Translations under genes and position numbers: made by a program
From: Kitasatospora mediocidica KCTC 9733
GTDB taxonomy: Bacteria > Actinomycetota > Actinomycetes > Streptomycetales > Streptomycetaceae
Assembly (NCBI RefSeq): GCF_000744225.1
Contig: NZ_JQLN01000007.1
Location: 806,001-870,000 of the forward strand
Reading direction: 5' to 3'
Length of the DNA: 64,000 nucleotides
The notes under the pieces: generated by a model
Told to the model about the DNA's origin: nothing
The model's input: only the letters and a program-made list of their open reading frames with translations
The model's database searches: none
Shown: piece after piece, positions 52,801-61,355 of the stretch
Numbering within the stretch: the stretch's first letter is position 1
How the letters are laid out: each line of letters starts with the position of its first letter

Positions 52801-53400
52801 GTGACGACAGCCGACACCCTGGCCGCCGGGAGAGCCGCAGAGGCGGCCCCCACGGCCGACGCCTGCGGGCGCGGCGCCACCGTGTGGCTGACCGGGCTGC
52901 CCAGCGCCGGCAAGACCACCCTCGCCCTCGCCCTGGCCGACCGGCTGCGGGCGGAGGGTCACCGGGTGGAGGTCCTGGACGGTGACGAGATCCGCGAGTT
53001 CCTCTCCAAGGGACTGGGTTTCAGCAAGGAGGACCGGCACACCAACGTGACCCGGATCGGCTTCGTCGCCGAGAAGCTGGCCGCGCACGGTGTGAAGGTC
53101 CTCGCCCCGGTGATCGCCCCCTACGCCGACTCCCGGGCCGCCGTCCGTGCCCAGCACGACAAGAACGGCACCCAGTTCCTGGAGATCCACGTCGCCACCC
53201 CGGTGGACGTCTGCTCCGAGCGGGACGTCAAGGGCCTCTACGCCAAGCAGGCGGCCGGCGAGATCTCCCACCTGACCGGTGTGGACGACCCGTACGAGGC
53301 TCCCGAGAACCCCGACCTGCGGATCCTGACGCACACCCAGTCGGTCGCCGAGTCCGCCGCCGACCTGCACGCCCTTCTGACGAACAGGGGTCTGGCATGA
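52801..53400 (+). CDS. cysC: Adenylyl-sulfate kinase
   Basis: 199 residues from the GTG at 52801; ATG 52762 and GTG 52792 are alternatives and no ribosome site decides. Walker A is GLPSAGKTT, followed by EVLDGDEIREFLSKGLGFS and EDRHTNVTRIGFVAE, all typical of APS kinase, which makes PAPS from APS and ATP. Both this and a cluster-type CysH are present, so PAPS may serve sulfation or an alternative route. The stop overlaps cysD (ATGA). Confidence 0.92.
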   Translation: MTTADTLAAGRAAEAAPTADACGRGATVWLTGLPSAGKTTLALALADRLRAEGHRVEVLDGDEIREFLSKGLGFSKEDRHTNVTRIGFVAEKLAAHGVKVLAPVIAPYADSRAAVRAQHDKNGTQFLEIHVATPVDVCSERDVKGLYAKQAAGEISHLTGVDDPYEAPENPDLRILTHTQSVAESAADLHALLTNRGLA

Positions 53401-54338
53401 CGACCGCAACCACGCCGAGCCTGCGCGAGGAGAGCGGCAACGCTTTCACGCTGTCCCATCTGGACGCGCTGGAGGCGGAGTCGGTGCACATCTTCCGCGA
53501 GGTGGCGGGGGAGTTCGAGCGTCCGGTGATCCTCTTCTCGGGCGGCAAGGACTCCATCGTCATGCTGCACCTGGCACTCAAGGCCTTCTGGCCCGCGCCG
53601 GTGCCGTTCTCGCTGCTGCACGTCGACACCGGGCACAACTTCCCCGAGGTCATCGACTACCGCGACCGCACCGTCGCCCGGCACTCCCTGCGCCTGCACG
53701 TCGCCCACGTCCAGGACTTCATCGACGACGGCCGGCTGCGCGAACGCCCCGACGGCACCCGCAACCCCCTGCAGACCGTCCCGCTGCTGGACGCCATCGA
53801 AACCGGCAAGTTCGACGCCGTCTTCGGCGGCGGCCGCCGCGACGAGGAGAAGGCCCGCGCCAAGGAACGCGTCTTCTCCCTGCGCGACGAATTCGGCGCC
53901 TGGGACCCCCGCCGCCAACGCCCCGAACTCTGGTCCCTCTACAACGGCAAGCACGCCGTCGGCGAACACGTCCGCGTCTTCCCGCTCTCCAACTGGACCG
54001 AACTCGACGTCTGGCAGTACATCGAACGCGAGAACATCGAACTCCCGCAGATCTACTACGCCCACGAACGCGACGTCTTCGCCCGCGACGGCATGTGGCT
54101 CACCGCCGGCGACTGGGGCGGCCCCAAGGACACCGAAACCGTCCAACGCCGCACCATCCGCTACCGCACGGTCGGCGACATGTCCTGCACCGGAGCCGTC
54201 GACTCCCACGCCGCCACCATCGCCGACGTGATCACCGAGATCGCCGCCAGCCGCCTCACCGAACGCGGCGCCACCCGCGCCGACGACAAGATGTCCGAGG
54301 CCGCCATGGAAGACCGCAAGCGCGAGGGGTACTTCTAA
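53397..54338 (+). CDS. cysD: Sulfate adenylyltransferase small subunit
   Basis: 313 residues. PP-loop ATPase: LFSGGKDSIVMLHLALKAF near residue 40, then HVDTGHNFPEVIDYRD and FGGGRRDEEKARAKERVFS. With CysN it adenylates sulfate to APS. It overlaps cysC by four bases and is followed two bases later by cysN. From about 53780 the third codon position is almost exclusively C, a change in codon style from the first part. Confidence 0.94.
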   Translation: MTTATTPSLREESGNAFTLSHLDALEAESVHIFREVAGEFERPVILFSGGKDSIVMLHLALKAFWPAPVPFSLLHVDTGHNFPEVIDYRDRTVARHSLRLHVAHVQDFIDDGRLRERPDGTRNPLQTVPLLDAIETGKFDAVFGGGRRDEEKARAKERVFSLRDEFGAWDPRRQRPELWSLYNGKHAVGEHVRVFPLSNWTELDVWQYIERENIELPQIYYAHERDVFARDGMWLTAGDWGGPKDTETVQRRTIRYRTVGDMSCTGAVDSHAATIADVITEIAASRLTERGATRADDKMSEAAMEDRKREGYF

Positions 54339-54340
54339 CC

Positions 54341-55666
54341 ATGAGCACCACCACCGAGACCACCTCGCTGCTGCGCTTCGCCACCGCCGGCTCCGTCGAC
54401 GACGGCAAGTCCACCCTCGTCGGACGCCTCCTGCACGACTCCAAATCCGTCCTGTCCGACCAGCTGGAAGCCGTCGAACACGCCTCCCGCAAACGCGGCC
54501 AGGACGTCCCCGACCTCGCCCTGCTCACCGACGGCCTGCGCGCCGAGCGCGAACAGGGCATCACCATCGACGTCGCCTACCGCTACTTCGCCACCCCCAA
54601 CCGCCGCTTCATCCTCGCCGACACCCCCGGCCACGTGCAGTACACCCGCAACATGGTCACCGGCGCCTCCACCGCCGAACTCGCCGTCGTCCTCGTCGAC
54701 GCCCGCAACGGCGTCGTCGAACAGACCCGCCGCCACGCCGCCGTCGCCGCCCTCCTGCGCGTCCCGCACGTCGTCCTGGCCGTCAACAAGATGGACCTCG
54801 TCGACTACGCGGAGCCCGTCTTCGCCACCATCGCCGCCGAGTTCACCGCCTACGCCACCTCGCTGGGCCTGGCCGACATCACCACCATCCCCATCAGCGC
54901 ACTGGCCGGCGACAACGTCGTCGAACCCTCCGCCCACATGGACTGGTACGGCGGACCCACCCTCCTCGAACACCTGGAAACCGTGCAGGTGGCCGGCGCC
55001 TCCGGCGACGAACCCGCCCGCTTCCCCGTCCAGTACGTCATCCGCCCCCAGACCGGCGAGCACCGCGACTACCGCGGCTACGCAGGCCAGCTGGCCTCCG
55101 GCGTGCTGCGCACCGGCGACACCGTCACCGTCCAACCCTCCGGCCGCACCACCACCGTCGCCGGCATCGACGTCCTCGGCACCGACACCGGCATCGCCTT
55201 CGCCCCCCAGTCCATCACCGTCCGCCTCACCGACGACATCGACATCTCCCGCGGCGACCTCATCGCCGCCGGAACAACTCCCCTCCCCACCAAGGACGTC
55301 GAAGCCACCGTCTGCCACCTGCACGAACGGCCGCTGCGCGCCGGCGACAAGGTACTGCTCAAGCACACCACCCGCACCGTCCGCGCCATCGTCAAGGAAA
55401 TCTCCTACCGCATCGACATCGACACCCTCGAACAACGCACCAGCGCCCAGGAGTTGAACGTCAACGACATCGGCCACGCCATCCTGCGCACCGCCGAACC
55501 GCTGGCCCTGGACGACTACACCGACAACCGCCGCACCGGATCCTTCCTCCTGATCGACCCGGCCGACGGCACCACCCTCACCGCCGGCATGGCCGGCGGC
55601 ACCCTGGGCACCGCCGTAGCGGCGAACCCCGAAGCGAACGAGGCGAACGAGGAGGACTGGGTCTGA
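54341..55666 (+). CDS. cysN: Sulfate adenylyltransferase large subunit (GTPase)
   Basis: 441 residues. EF-Tu-like GTPase whose hydrolysis drives sulfate adenylation: P-loop AGSVDDGKST, REQGITIDVAYRYF (switch I), ADTPGHVQYTRNM (G3), NKMDLVDY (G4). Two beta-barrel domains follow. No CysC fusion; the kinase is separate. It ends in EANEANEEDWV and its stop overlaps the start of a 37-codon ORF (TGATG). Confidence 0.94.
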   Translation: MSTTTETTSLLRFATAGSVDDGKSTLVGRLLHDSKSVLSDQLEAVEHASRKRGQDVPDLALLTDGLRAEREQGITIDVAYRYFATPNRRFILADTPGHVQYTRNMVTGASTAELAVVLVDARNGVVEQTRRHAAVAALLRVPHVVLAVNKMDLVDYAEPVFATIAAEFTAYATSLGLADITTIPISALAGDNVVEPSAHMDWYGGPTLLEHLETVQVAGASGDEPARFPVQYVIRPQTGEHRDYRGYAGQLASGVLRTGDTVTVQPSGRTTTVAGIDVLGTDTGIAFAPQSITVRLTDDIDISRGDLIAAGTTPLPTKDVEATVCHLHERPLRAGDKVLLKHTTRTVRAIVKEISYRIDIDTLEQRTSAQELNVNDIGHAILRTAEPLALDDYTDNRRTGSFLLIDPADGTTLTAGMAGGTLGTAVAANPEANEANEEDWV

Positions 55667-55779
55667 TGTCCGGCGAGGCGTTCTCCGGAATGGACAAGGA
55701 AGGCGGCCGCATCGGCAGCGGCGTCCTGGGCAGTGGCCAGGGCGGCATGACCCGATGTGCGTGCGGACAGGCCGTCTGA
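55666..55779 (+). CDS. 37-residue ORF coupled to cysN
   Basis: Starts at the TGATG overlap with cysN: MSGEAFSGMDKEGGRIG, then Gly-rich, then MTRCACGQAV. Two cysteines near the end (CAC). It ends just before a hairpin. It may be a real coupled small protein or a run-on frame; codon bias is acceptable but the peptide has no known relatives to me. Confidence 0.35.
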   Translation: MSGEAFSGMDKEGGRIGSGVLGSGQGGMTRCACGQAV

Positions 55780-55789
55780 CGACCTGTCA

Positions 55790-55824
55790 CCGGACGCCGT
55801 CTTCCCACAGCAGACGGCGTCCGG
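55790..55824 (+). terminator. Hairpin between cysN and the sulfonate transporter
   Basis: A perfect 12-bp stem (55790-55801 with 55813-55824) and 11-nt loop. As the next genes are functionally linked and co-directional, it may be a partial terminator that lowers transporter expression. Confidence 0.6.
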
Positions 55825-55878
55825 CCTGTTGGCACCACGACCACCCTCCCAGCCCGTTCCAGTAGAGGATCACCTCCC

Positions 55879-57027
55879 ATGGCTTCCACCCAGGCATCTC
55901 CGCATAGCCCCTCCCGCCCCGGCGCCGGGCGCGCCAGACGTGCCGCGATAGCCGCCGTCGCCGCTCTGACCACCGCGACCCTGCTGAGCGCTTGCAGCGG
56001 CTACGGCTCCAAGGCCGCCAAGACCGACAGCATCCCGTCGGCGAACGCGTCGGGCGCCAAGCTTTCCGCGGACACCGTCAAGATCGGCTACTTCGCCAAC
56101 CTGACCCACGGCACCCCGCTGGTCGGCCTCCAGGAGGGCCTGTTCCAGAAGGAGTTGGGCGCCACCCAGGTCAAGACCCAGATCTTCAACGCCGGTCCGG
56201 CGGAGATCGAGGCGCTGAACGCCGGGTCCATCGACATCGGCTGGGTCGGCCCCTCCCCGGCGATCAACGGCTACGTGCAGTCCAAGAGCCAGGACCTGAA
56301 GATCATCGGCGGCTCGGCCTCCGGCGGCGTCAAGCTGGTGGTCAACCCGGCGAAGATCACCTCCTTGGACGACCTCAAGGGCAAGAAGATCGCCACCCCG
56401 CAGCTGGGCAACACCCAGGACGTGGCACTGCTCAACTACCTGGCGGGGAAGGGCTTCAAGGAGGACCCGCAGTCCGGCAAGGGCGATGTCTCGGTGATCC
56501 GCACCGACAACAAGGTCACCCCGGACGCCTACTCCTCCGGCGCCATCGACGGCGCCTGGGTGCCCGAGCCCACCGCCTCGGCGCTGGTGGCCAAGGGTGC
56601 GAAGGTGCTGCTCGACGAGAGCGACATCTGGCCGAACAAGCAGTTCGTGATCACCAACATCGTCGTCTCGCAGAAGTTCCTGACGGCGCACCCGGACGTG
56701 GTGGAGGCCGTGCTGCGCGGCTCGGTGAACACCAACGCCTTCATCAAGGCCAACCCGGACAAGGCCAAGCAGGACGCCAACACCGCCATCCAGACGGCGG
56801 GCGGCAGCTCGCTGGCCCCGGCGGTGCTCGACCCGGCCTGGTCCGGCATCCAGTTCCTGGACGACCCGCTGGCCGGCACCCTGCAGACCGAGGCCGACCA
56901 CGCGGTGACCGCCGGCCTGCTGAAGAAGCCCGACATCTCCGGCATCTACGACCTGACGCTGCTGAACAAGGTGCTCAAGGCCGCCGGCCGGCCGGCGGTC
57001 TCCGCCGACGGGCTCGGCACTTCCTGA
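55879..57027 (+). CDS. ssuA: Sulfonate/taurine ABC transporter substrate-binding lipoprotein
   Basis: 382 residues. Lipobox LLSACSG after a signal peptide. Type II periplasmic-binding fold of the SsuA/NMT1 kind: VKIGYFANLTHGTPLVG, FNAGPAEIEALNAGSIDIG, GSASGGVKLVVN, WVPEPTASALVAKG. It should bind aliphatic sulfonates and deliver them to SsuC. It follows cysN and precedes ssuB, so its job is sulfur scavenging. No SsuD monooxygenase gene is present here. Confidence 0.9.
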   Translation: MASTQASPHSPSRPGAGRARRAAIAAVAALTTATLLSACSGYGSKAAKTDSIPSANASGAKLSADTVKIGYFANLTHGTPLVGLQEGLFQKELGATQVKTQIFNAGPAEIEALNAGSIDIGWVGPSPAINGYVQSKSQDLKIIGGSASGGVKLVVNPAKITSLDDLKGKKIATPQLGNTQDVALLNYLAGKGFKEDPQSGKGDVSVIRTDNKVTPDAYSSGAIDGAWVPEPTASALVAKGAKVLLDESDIWPNKQFVITNIVVSQKFLTAHPDVVEAVLRGSVNTNAFIKANPDKAKQDANTAIQTAGGSSLAPAVLDPAWSGIQFLDDPLAGTLQTEADHAVTAGLLKKPDISGIYDLTLLNKVLKAAGRPAVSADGLGTS

Positions 57028-57175
57028 CCCGCACCCCGCGCGGCGCGACCCACCGACTCCGGTGGTCCACCCCCGCCTGGTCCTCGTCGATGCCCAGTCA
57101 CAGGACCGGGCGGGGGCGGGCCCCCGGCCCCCCTTCGCTTTCTCGCCACACCACACACGCCAGGAGGTGCCCGCA

Positions 57176-57979
57176 ATGAGCACGGCACTGACCACCTCGA
57201 AGAACGCCCCGGTGGACGAGAGCCCGACCGGCGCACCCGCCGTCCGGATCTCCCACGTGCACAAGTCCTTCGGCCGTCCCGGCACCGCCACCCCGGTGCT
57301 CGACGACATCACCCTCGACGTAGCCCCGGGCGAGTTCGTCTGCCTGCTGGGCGCCTCCGGCTGTGGCAAGTCCACCCTGCTCAACCTGATCGCCGGCCTG
57401 GACAAGCCCACCGCCGGCGAGATCGAGGTGCCCTCCGGGCGCCCGGCGCTGATGTTCCAGGAGCACGCGCTCTTCCCCTGGCTGACCGCCGGCAAGAACA
57501 TCGAACTCGCCTTGCGCCTCAACGGCGTGGCCCGCCCCGAGCGCCGCGCCGAGGCCGAACGGCTGCTGGAGCTGGTCCGCCTGGGCGGCTCCTACGGCAA
57601 GCGGGTGCACGAGCTGTCCGGCGGCATGCGCCAGCGCGTCGCGATGGCCCGCGCGCTCGCCCAGGGCAGCCGGGTGCTGCTGATGGACGAGCCGTTCGCG
57701 GCGCTGGACGCCATCACCCGCGACGTCCTGCACGACGAGATCACCCGGATCTGGGCGGAGCGTCAGCTGACCGTCGTGTTCGTCACGCACAACGTGCGCG
57801 AGGCGGTCCGGCTCGCGCAGCGCGTCGTCCTGCTCTCCTCGCGGCCCGGCCGGGTCGCCCGCGAGTGGCAGATCGACCTGCCGCAGCCGCGCCGCATCGA
57901 GTCGGCCGGCGTCGCCGACCTGTCCGTCGAGATCACCGAAGAACTGCGTGGGGAGATCCGCCGCCATGGCCAGCACTGA
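57176..57979 (+). CDS. ssuB: Sulfonate ABC transporter ATPase
   Basis: 267 residues from the ATG at 57176 after AGGAGGTG. Walker A LLGASGCGKSTLLN, Q-loop MFQEHALFPWLT, signature LSGGMRQRVAMARAL, Walker B VLLMDEPFAALD and H-loop VTHNVREAV are all intact. It drives import through SsuC. Its stop overlaps ssuC by 14 bases. Confidence 0.93.
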   Translation: MSTALTTSKNAPVDESPTGAPAVRISHVHKSFGRPGTATPVLDDITLDVAPGEFVCLLGASGCGKSTLLNLIAGLDKPTAGEIEVPSGRPALMFQEHALFPWLTAGKNIELALRLNGVARPERRAEAERLLELVRLGGSYGKRVHELSGGMRQRVAMARALAQGSRVLLMDEPFAALDAITRDVLHDEITRIWAERQLTVVFVTHNVREAVRLAQRVVLLSSRPGRVAREWQIDLPQPRRIESAGVADLSVEITEELRGEIRRHGQH

Positions 57980-58856
57980 GACCACCCCGGCGCCCGCCGA
58001 CGACCTCTCCGGGGTCGAAGCCGGCCTGGACGCCCTGGACTCCGTCCAGATCCAGCGCACCCCGATCGGCCAGCTGCTGCGACAGAAGGCGCTGCCGCCG
58101 CTGATCGGCGTGCTGCTGGTGCTCGGCCTCTGGCAGCTCACGTACAGCCTGCACGTGACCGCCAGTTACAACCTGCCCAGCCCCGCGGACGTCTGGGGCA
58201 GCCTGACCGACCTCTGGACCGCCGGGACGCTCTTCTCGATCATCTGGACCAGCCTCTGGCGCGGCATCCTCGGCTTCCTCGCCGCCGTCGCCATCGGCAC
58301 CCCGATCGGCCTGCTGGTCGCCCGGGTCAAGCCGGTCCGCGCGGCGATCGGCCCGATCCTTCAGGGCCTGCAGTCGCTGCCCTCGGTCGCCTGGGTGCCC
58401 GCCGCGGTGATCTGGCTCGGCATCAACGACTCGATGATGTACGCGGTCATCCTGCTCGGCGCCGTCCCCTCGATCGCCAACGGCCTGGTCGCCGGCATCG
58501 ACCAGGTGCCGCCGCTCTTCCTGCGCGCCGGACGGACGCTGGGCGCCAGCGGCATCTCCAACGCACGGCACATCCTGCTGCCGGCCGCGCTGCCCGGCTA
58601 CCTGGCCGGCCTCAAGCAGGGCTGGGCCTTCTCCTGGCGCTCGCTGATGGCCGCCGAACTGGTCGCCAGCTCCCCCGACCTCGGAATCGGCCTGGGCCGG
58701 TACCTGGAGAACCAGCGCGAGGGGATGAGCATGCCCGGCGTGCTGCTCGGCATCATCCTGATCCTGCTGGTCGGCGTCGCGATCGACCTGCTGGTCTTCT
58801 CCCCGATCGAGCGCCGCGTGCTGCGCAGCCGCGGCCTGCTGGCCACCGGACGCTGA
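57966..58856 (+). CDS. ssuC: Sulfonate ABC transporter permease
   Basis: 296 residues with about six membrane segments (LPPLIGVLLVLGLWQLTY, GILGFLAAVAIGTPIGLLV, GVLLGIILILLVGVAIDLLV). The BPD-permease EAA-like loop is AGRTLGASGISNARHILLPA near residue 180. The N-terminal 40 residues are cytoplasmic. The ATG lies inside the end of ssuB, and the chelatase gene follows four bases after its stop. Confidence 0.92.
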   Translation: MASTETTPAPADDLSGVEAGLDALDSVQIQRTPIGQLLRQKALPPLIGVLLVLGLWQLTYSLHVTASYNLPSPADVWGSLTDLWTAGTLFSIIWTSLWRGILGFLAAVAIGTPIGLLVARVKPVRAAIGPILQGLQSLPSVAWVPAAVIWLGINDSMMYAVILLGAVPSIANGLVAGIDQVPPLFLRAGRTLGASGISNARHILLPAALPGYLAGLKQGWAFSWRSLMAAELVASSPDLGIGLGRYLENQREGMSMPGVLLGIILILLVGVAIDLLVFSPIERRVLRSRGLLATGR

Positions 58857-58860
58857 GCCC

Positions 58861-59595
58861 GTGAACCCCGTCCTGCTACTGATCGCGCACGGCAGCCGCG
58901 ACCCCCGGCACGCGGCCACCGTCGAGGAGTTGGCCGTCCAGGTCCGCACGCTGCGGCCCGACCTGGAGATCGCGACGGCCTACCTCGACCACTGCGCCCC
59001 GCGCGTCGCGCAGGTCGCCGGACGGCTCGCGGGCCGTCCGGCGGTGGCGGTCCCGCTGCTGCTCAACCGGGCCTTCCACGCCAAGCACGACATCCCCACC
59101 GCGCTGCGGGCGGCGGGCTGCGCGCTGCCCGTCGCCGACGTGCTGGGCCCCTCCCCGCTGCTGCTGGACGCGCTGGACCGGCGACTGACCGACGCCGGCC
59201 TGGACGTGCGCGACGCCGCCGTCCGCGCCCGCACCGGCGTGGTGCTGGCGGCGGCCGGCTCCTCCGACCCGGCCGCCGACGCCGCCACCCGCGCGCTGGC
59301 CGACGAGTGGCGCCGCACCCGCGGCTGGGCCGGCGTCGAGGTCGCCTACGCCTCCGCCGGCGGCCCGCAGGTCCCCGACGCGCTGGCCGCCCTGCGCGCC
59401 CACGGCGCCGCCCGGACCGCCGTCGCCCGCTACCTGCTGGCCCCCGGGCTGCTCCCCGACCGCATCGCGACCGCCGCCACCGAAGCCGCCGCCGACCTGC
59501 TGACCCCCGTCCTCGGCGCCGCCCCCGAACTGGCCCAGCTGCTGCTCCAGCGCTACGACGCCGCCTCGGCGACCACCGCCCGGCTGGCCGCGTAG
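58861..59595 (+). CDS. Sirohydrochlorin (ferro)chelatase
   Basis: 244 residues from a GTG. Two CbiX/SirB-like halves: LLLIAHGSRDPRH with the metal-ligand His near residue 10, and a second half from VVLAAAGSSDPAA in which that His is absent. VAVPLLLNRAFHAKHDIPTA carries the second His. It inserts Fe into sirohydrochlorin to make siroheme for the sulfite reductase that heads the cluster, which explains its place as the last gene. Confidence 0.9.
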   Translation: MNPVLLLIAHGSRDPRHAATVEELAVQVRTLRPDLEIATAYLDHCAPRVAQVAGRLAGRPAVAVPLLLNRAFHAKHDIPTALRAAGCALPVADVLGPSPLLLDALDRRLTDAGLDVRDAAVRARTGVVLAAAGSSDPAADAATRALADEWRRTRGWAGVEVAYASAGGPQVPDALAALRAHGAARTAVARYLLAPGLLPDRIATAATEAAADLLTPVLGAAPELAQLLLQRYDAASATTARLAA

Positions 59596-59607
59596 GCGGT
59601 CGCGCGC

Positions 59608-61131
59608 CTACAGCGGCGCCGCGAGGTCGAGGGTCCAGACCAGGCCGCCGGAGTCCGGCGCCGTGCCGACCCCGGTGTCGGTGTAGCGGCAGTCGAGCAG
59701 GTTCTGCTGGTGGATGGCGCCGTCCATCCAGTCGCTCAGCACCTTGGCCGGCGACTTGGTGTCCTGGTCGAGGTTCTCGCCCCACGCGCTCCACTGGTAG
59801 CCGGCCGCCGTGATGCGGGCGTCCGGCTGACCGCCCTGCGGGTCGGCGTGGTCGAAGTAGTGGTTGGCGACCATGTCCGCGGAGTGCCCCTGGGCGGCGG
59901 CGTGCAGGCGCGGATCGATCCGCAGCTGTGCGCAACCGGCCTTCGTCCGTTGGGCGTTGATCAGGTCGACGAGCTGGCGCTCCAGGCTCTTGGGGGCGAC
60001 GGAGGGGGTCGGCGAGGGAGCCGGCGCGACGGTGGCCGCGGGCGTGCTGGGCGGCGCGGACGGGAGGCTCGGCGAGGGCGTGGGGCTCGGGGTGGGCATC
60101 GGGGTGGGAGTCGGCGTCGGCTCGGTCGAGGGCTCGGCGGGCGTGACGACCGCGAGCGCGGTACCACCGGCGCCGGCCGCGGGGTGGCCGCTGGGCAGGA
60201 CGCTCACCGCCCCGAGAACCGCCACCGCCGCGACGACCCCGCCGACCAGTTGGGCCGGTCGCCGCCCACCCCGGAGCAGCCGTCGGCCGGACGGCGGCGC
60301 GGACGCGGACGCCGACACGGACGCCGGGACGGACGCCGACACGGACGAGAAGGTGTGAGCCGCGAGGTGCTGCGGCGGAAGGACGAGCACCAGACCCGCG
60401 AGCAGCCCCTCGACCGGCAGCAGCTCCCGCCGGTGCCCCGAGCAGACCGCACACGCCCGCGCGTGCCGGGCTATCCGCTTGCGCCACAGCGCCGCCGGAC
60501 GGCCGTCCCAGCCGGGGGTCAGCGCCGACAGCCCCGGGCACGGCGGGGCGGTGTCGAGCGCGCGCACCACCAGCCGGCCGACCTCCAGCTGCTCCTTCAT
60601 CCGCTGCACCCGCACGGCGGCGTGCTGCGCCGGGATCCCCAGCGCCTCGACCAGCTCGGCCCGGGTCAGCTCGCCCGCCGTCTCCAGCCACCAGAGCGAG
60701 AGCAGGTCGCGCTCGCGCTCGTCCAGCCAGCGGGTCGCCTCGGCGACCTCCCTGCGCTGTCCCGACAGACCCAGCCGCAGGATCGTCACGTCGACGAAGT
60801 CCCCGGCCGGGTCGGAGAGCTGTTCCATGGTGTCCAGGCCCGCCAACGGCGCGAGCTGCCGCGCGGCCCAGCGGCGGCGCACCTCGTTCATCGCTATCGC
60901 CACGAGCCAGGAACGGAACGACGAGGGATCGCGCAGACCCGCCAGGCTGCCGATGACGCGGACCATGGTCTCCTGCACGACGTCGTCGACGTCGGCGTCG
61001 CCGCCCATCGCCCGTCCGACGACGTTGTAGACCAGCGGCAGATGGGCGGCGATCAGCCGCTCCCGGGCGTCCTCGTCACCGGCCTGCGCGGCGGCCACCA
61101 GGGCCGCAGCGCCCGCTTCGTCTGCATGCAT
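59608..61131 (-). CDS. ECF-type sigma factor fused to a ZAS-like motif, membrane segment and extracellular CAP domain
   Basis: 507 residues; ATG at 61131 with GAGGAA upstream. Sigma region 2 (~20-90; VDDVVQETMVRVIGSLAGL, FRSWLVAIAMNEVRRRW) and region 4 (~130-180; LTRAELVEALGIPAQHAAVR) are followed by HARACAVC (His223, Cys227, Cys230), the HxxxCxxC pattern of zinc-binding anti-sigma domains. A membrane helix (~295-313), a Pro/Thr linker (PTPTPTPMPTPSP) and a CAP/YkwD domain (~380-507; LINAQRTKAGC, GHSADMVANHYFDH, WGENLDQ) complete it. It looks like a membrane-tethered sigma factor with a built-in brake and outside sensor. Confidence 0.87.
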   Translation of the reverse strand: MHADEAGAAALVAAAQAGDEDARERLIAAHLPLVYNVVGRAMGGDADVDDVVQETMVRVIGSLAGLRDPSSFRSWLVAIAMNEVRRRWAARQLAPLAGLDTMEQLSDPAGDFVDVTILRLGLSGQRREVAEATRWLDERERDLLSLWWLETAGELTRAELVEALGIPAQHAAVRVQRMKEQLEVGRLVVRALDTAPPCPGLSALTPGWDGRPAALWRKRIARHARACAVCSGHRRELLPVEGLLAGLVLVLPPQHLAAHTFSSVSASVPASVSASASAPPSGRRLLRGGRRPAQLVGGVVAAVAVLGAVSVLPSGHPAAGAGGTALAVVTPAEPSTEPTPTPTPMPTPSPTPSPSLPSAPPSTPAATVAPAPSPTPSVAPKSLERQLVDLINAQRTKAGCAQLRIDPRLHAAAQGHSADMVANHYFDHADPQGGQPDARITAAGYQWSAWGENLDQDTKSPAKVLSDWMDGAIHQQNLLDCRYTDTGVGTAPDSGGLVWTLDLAAPL

Positions 61132-61188
61132 CCGCTGTTCCTCACTCGTCCGACCGTCGCACCCCACCTCTGGAAGACCCTCGTCGGC

Positions 61189-61208
61189 GGCCCCGATAAC
61201 AGGAACCG
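61189..61208 (-). promoter_or_regulatory. Shared 20-mer upstream of the sigma-CAP gene
   Basis: Minus-strand CGGTTCCTGTTATCGGGGCC, 58 bases before the start; 15 of 20 bases agree with the element upstream of the other CAP gene. Possibly a common promoter or operator. Confidence 0.4.
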
Positions 61209-61355
61209 CCGCTCAGGAACCACCCCAGCGGTCGGGCGCGCGCGGCCCGCCTGTCGCGGCTGCCCCGACAGTACCGGCACGCCGTCGGCGCACCGGGCCC
61301 GAGGGCCGCCTTCGACGGCCTGCAACGGTCGGCGGCGGCGCGGCGGCGGCGCGGT

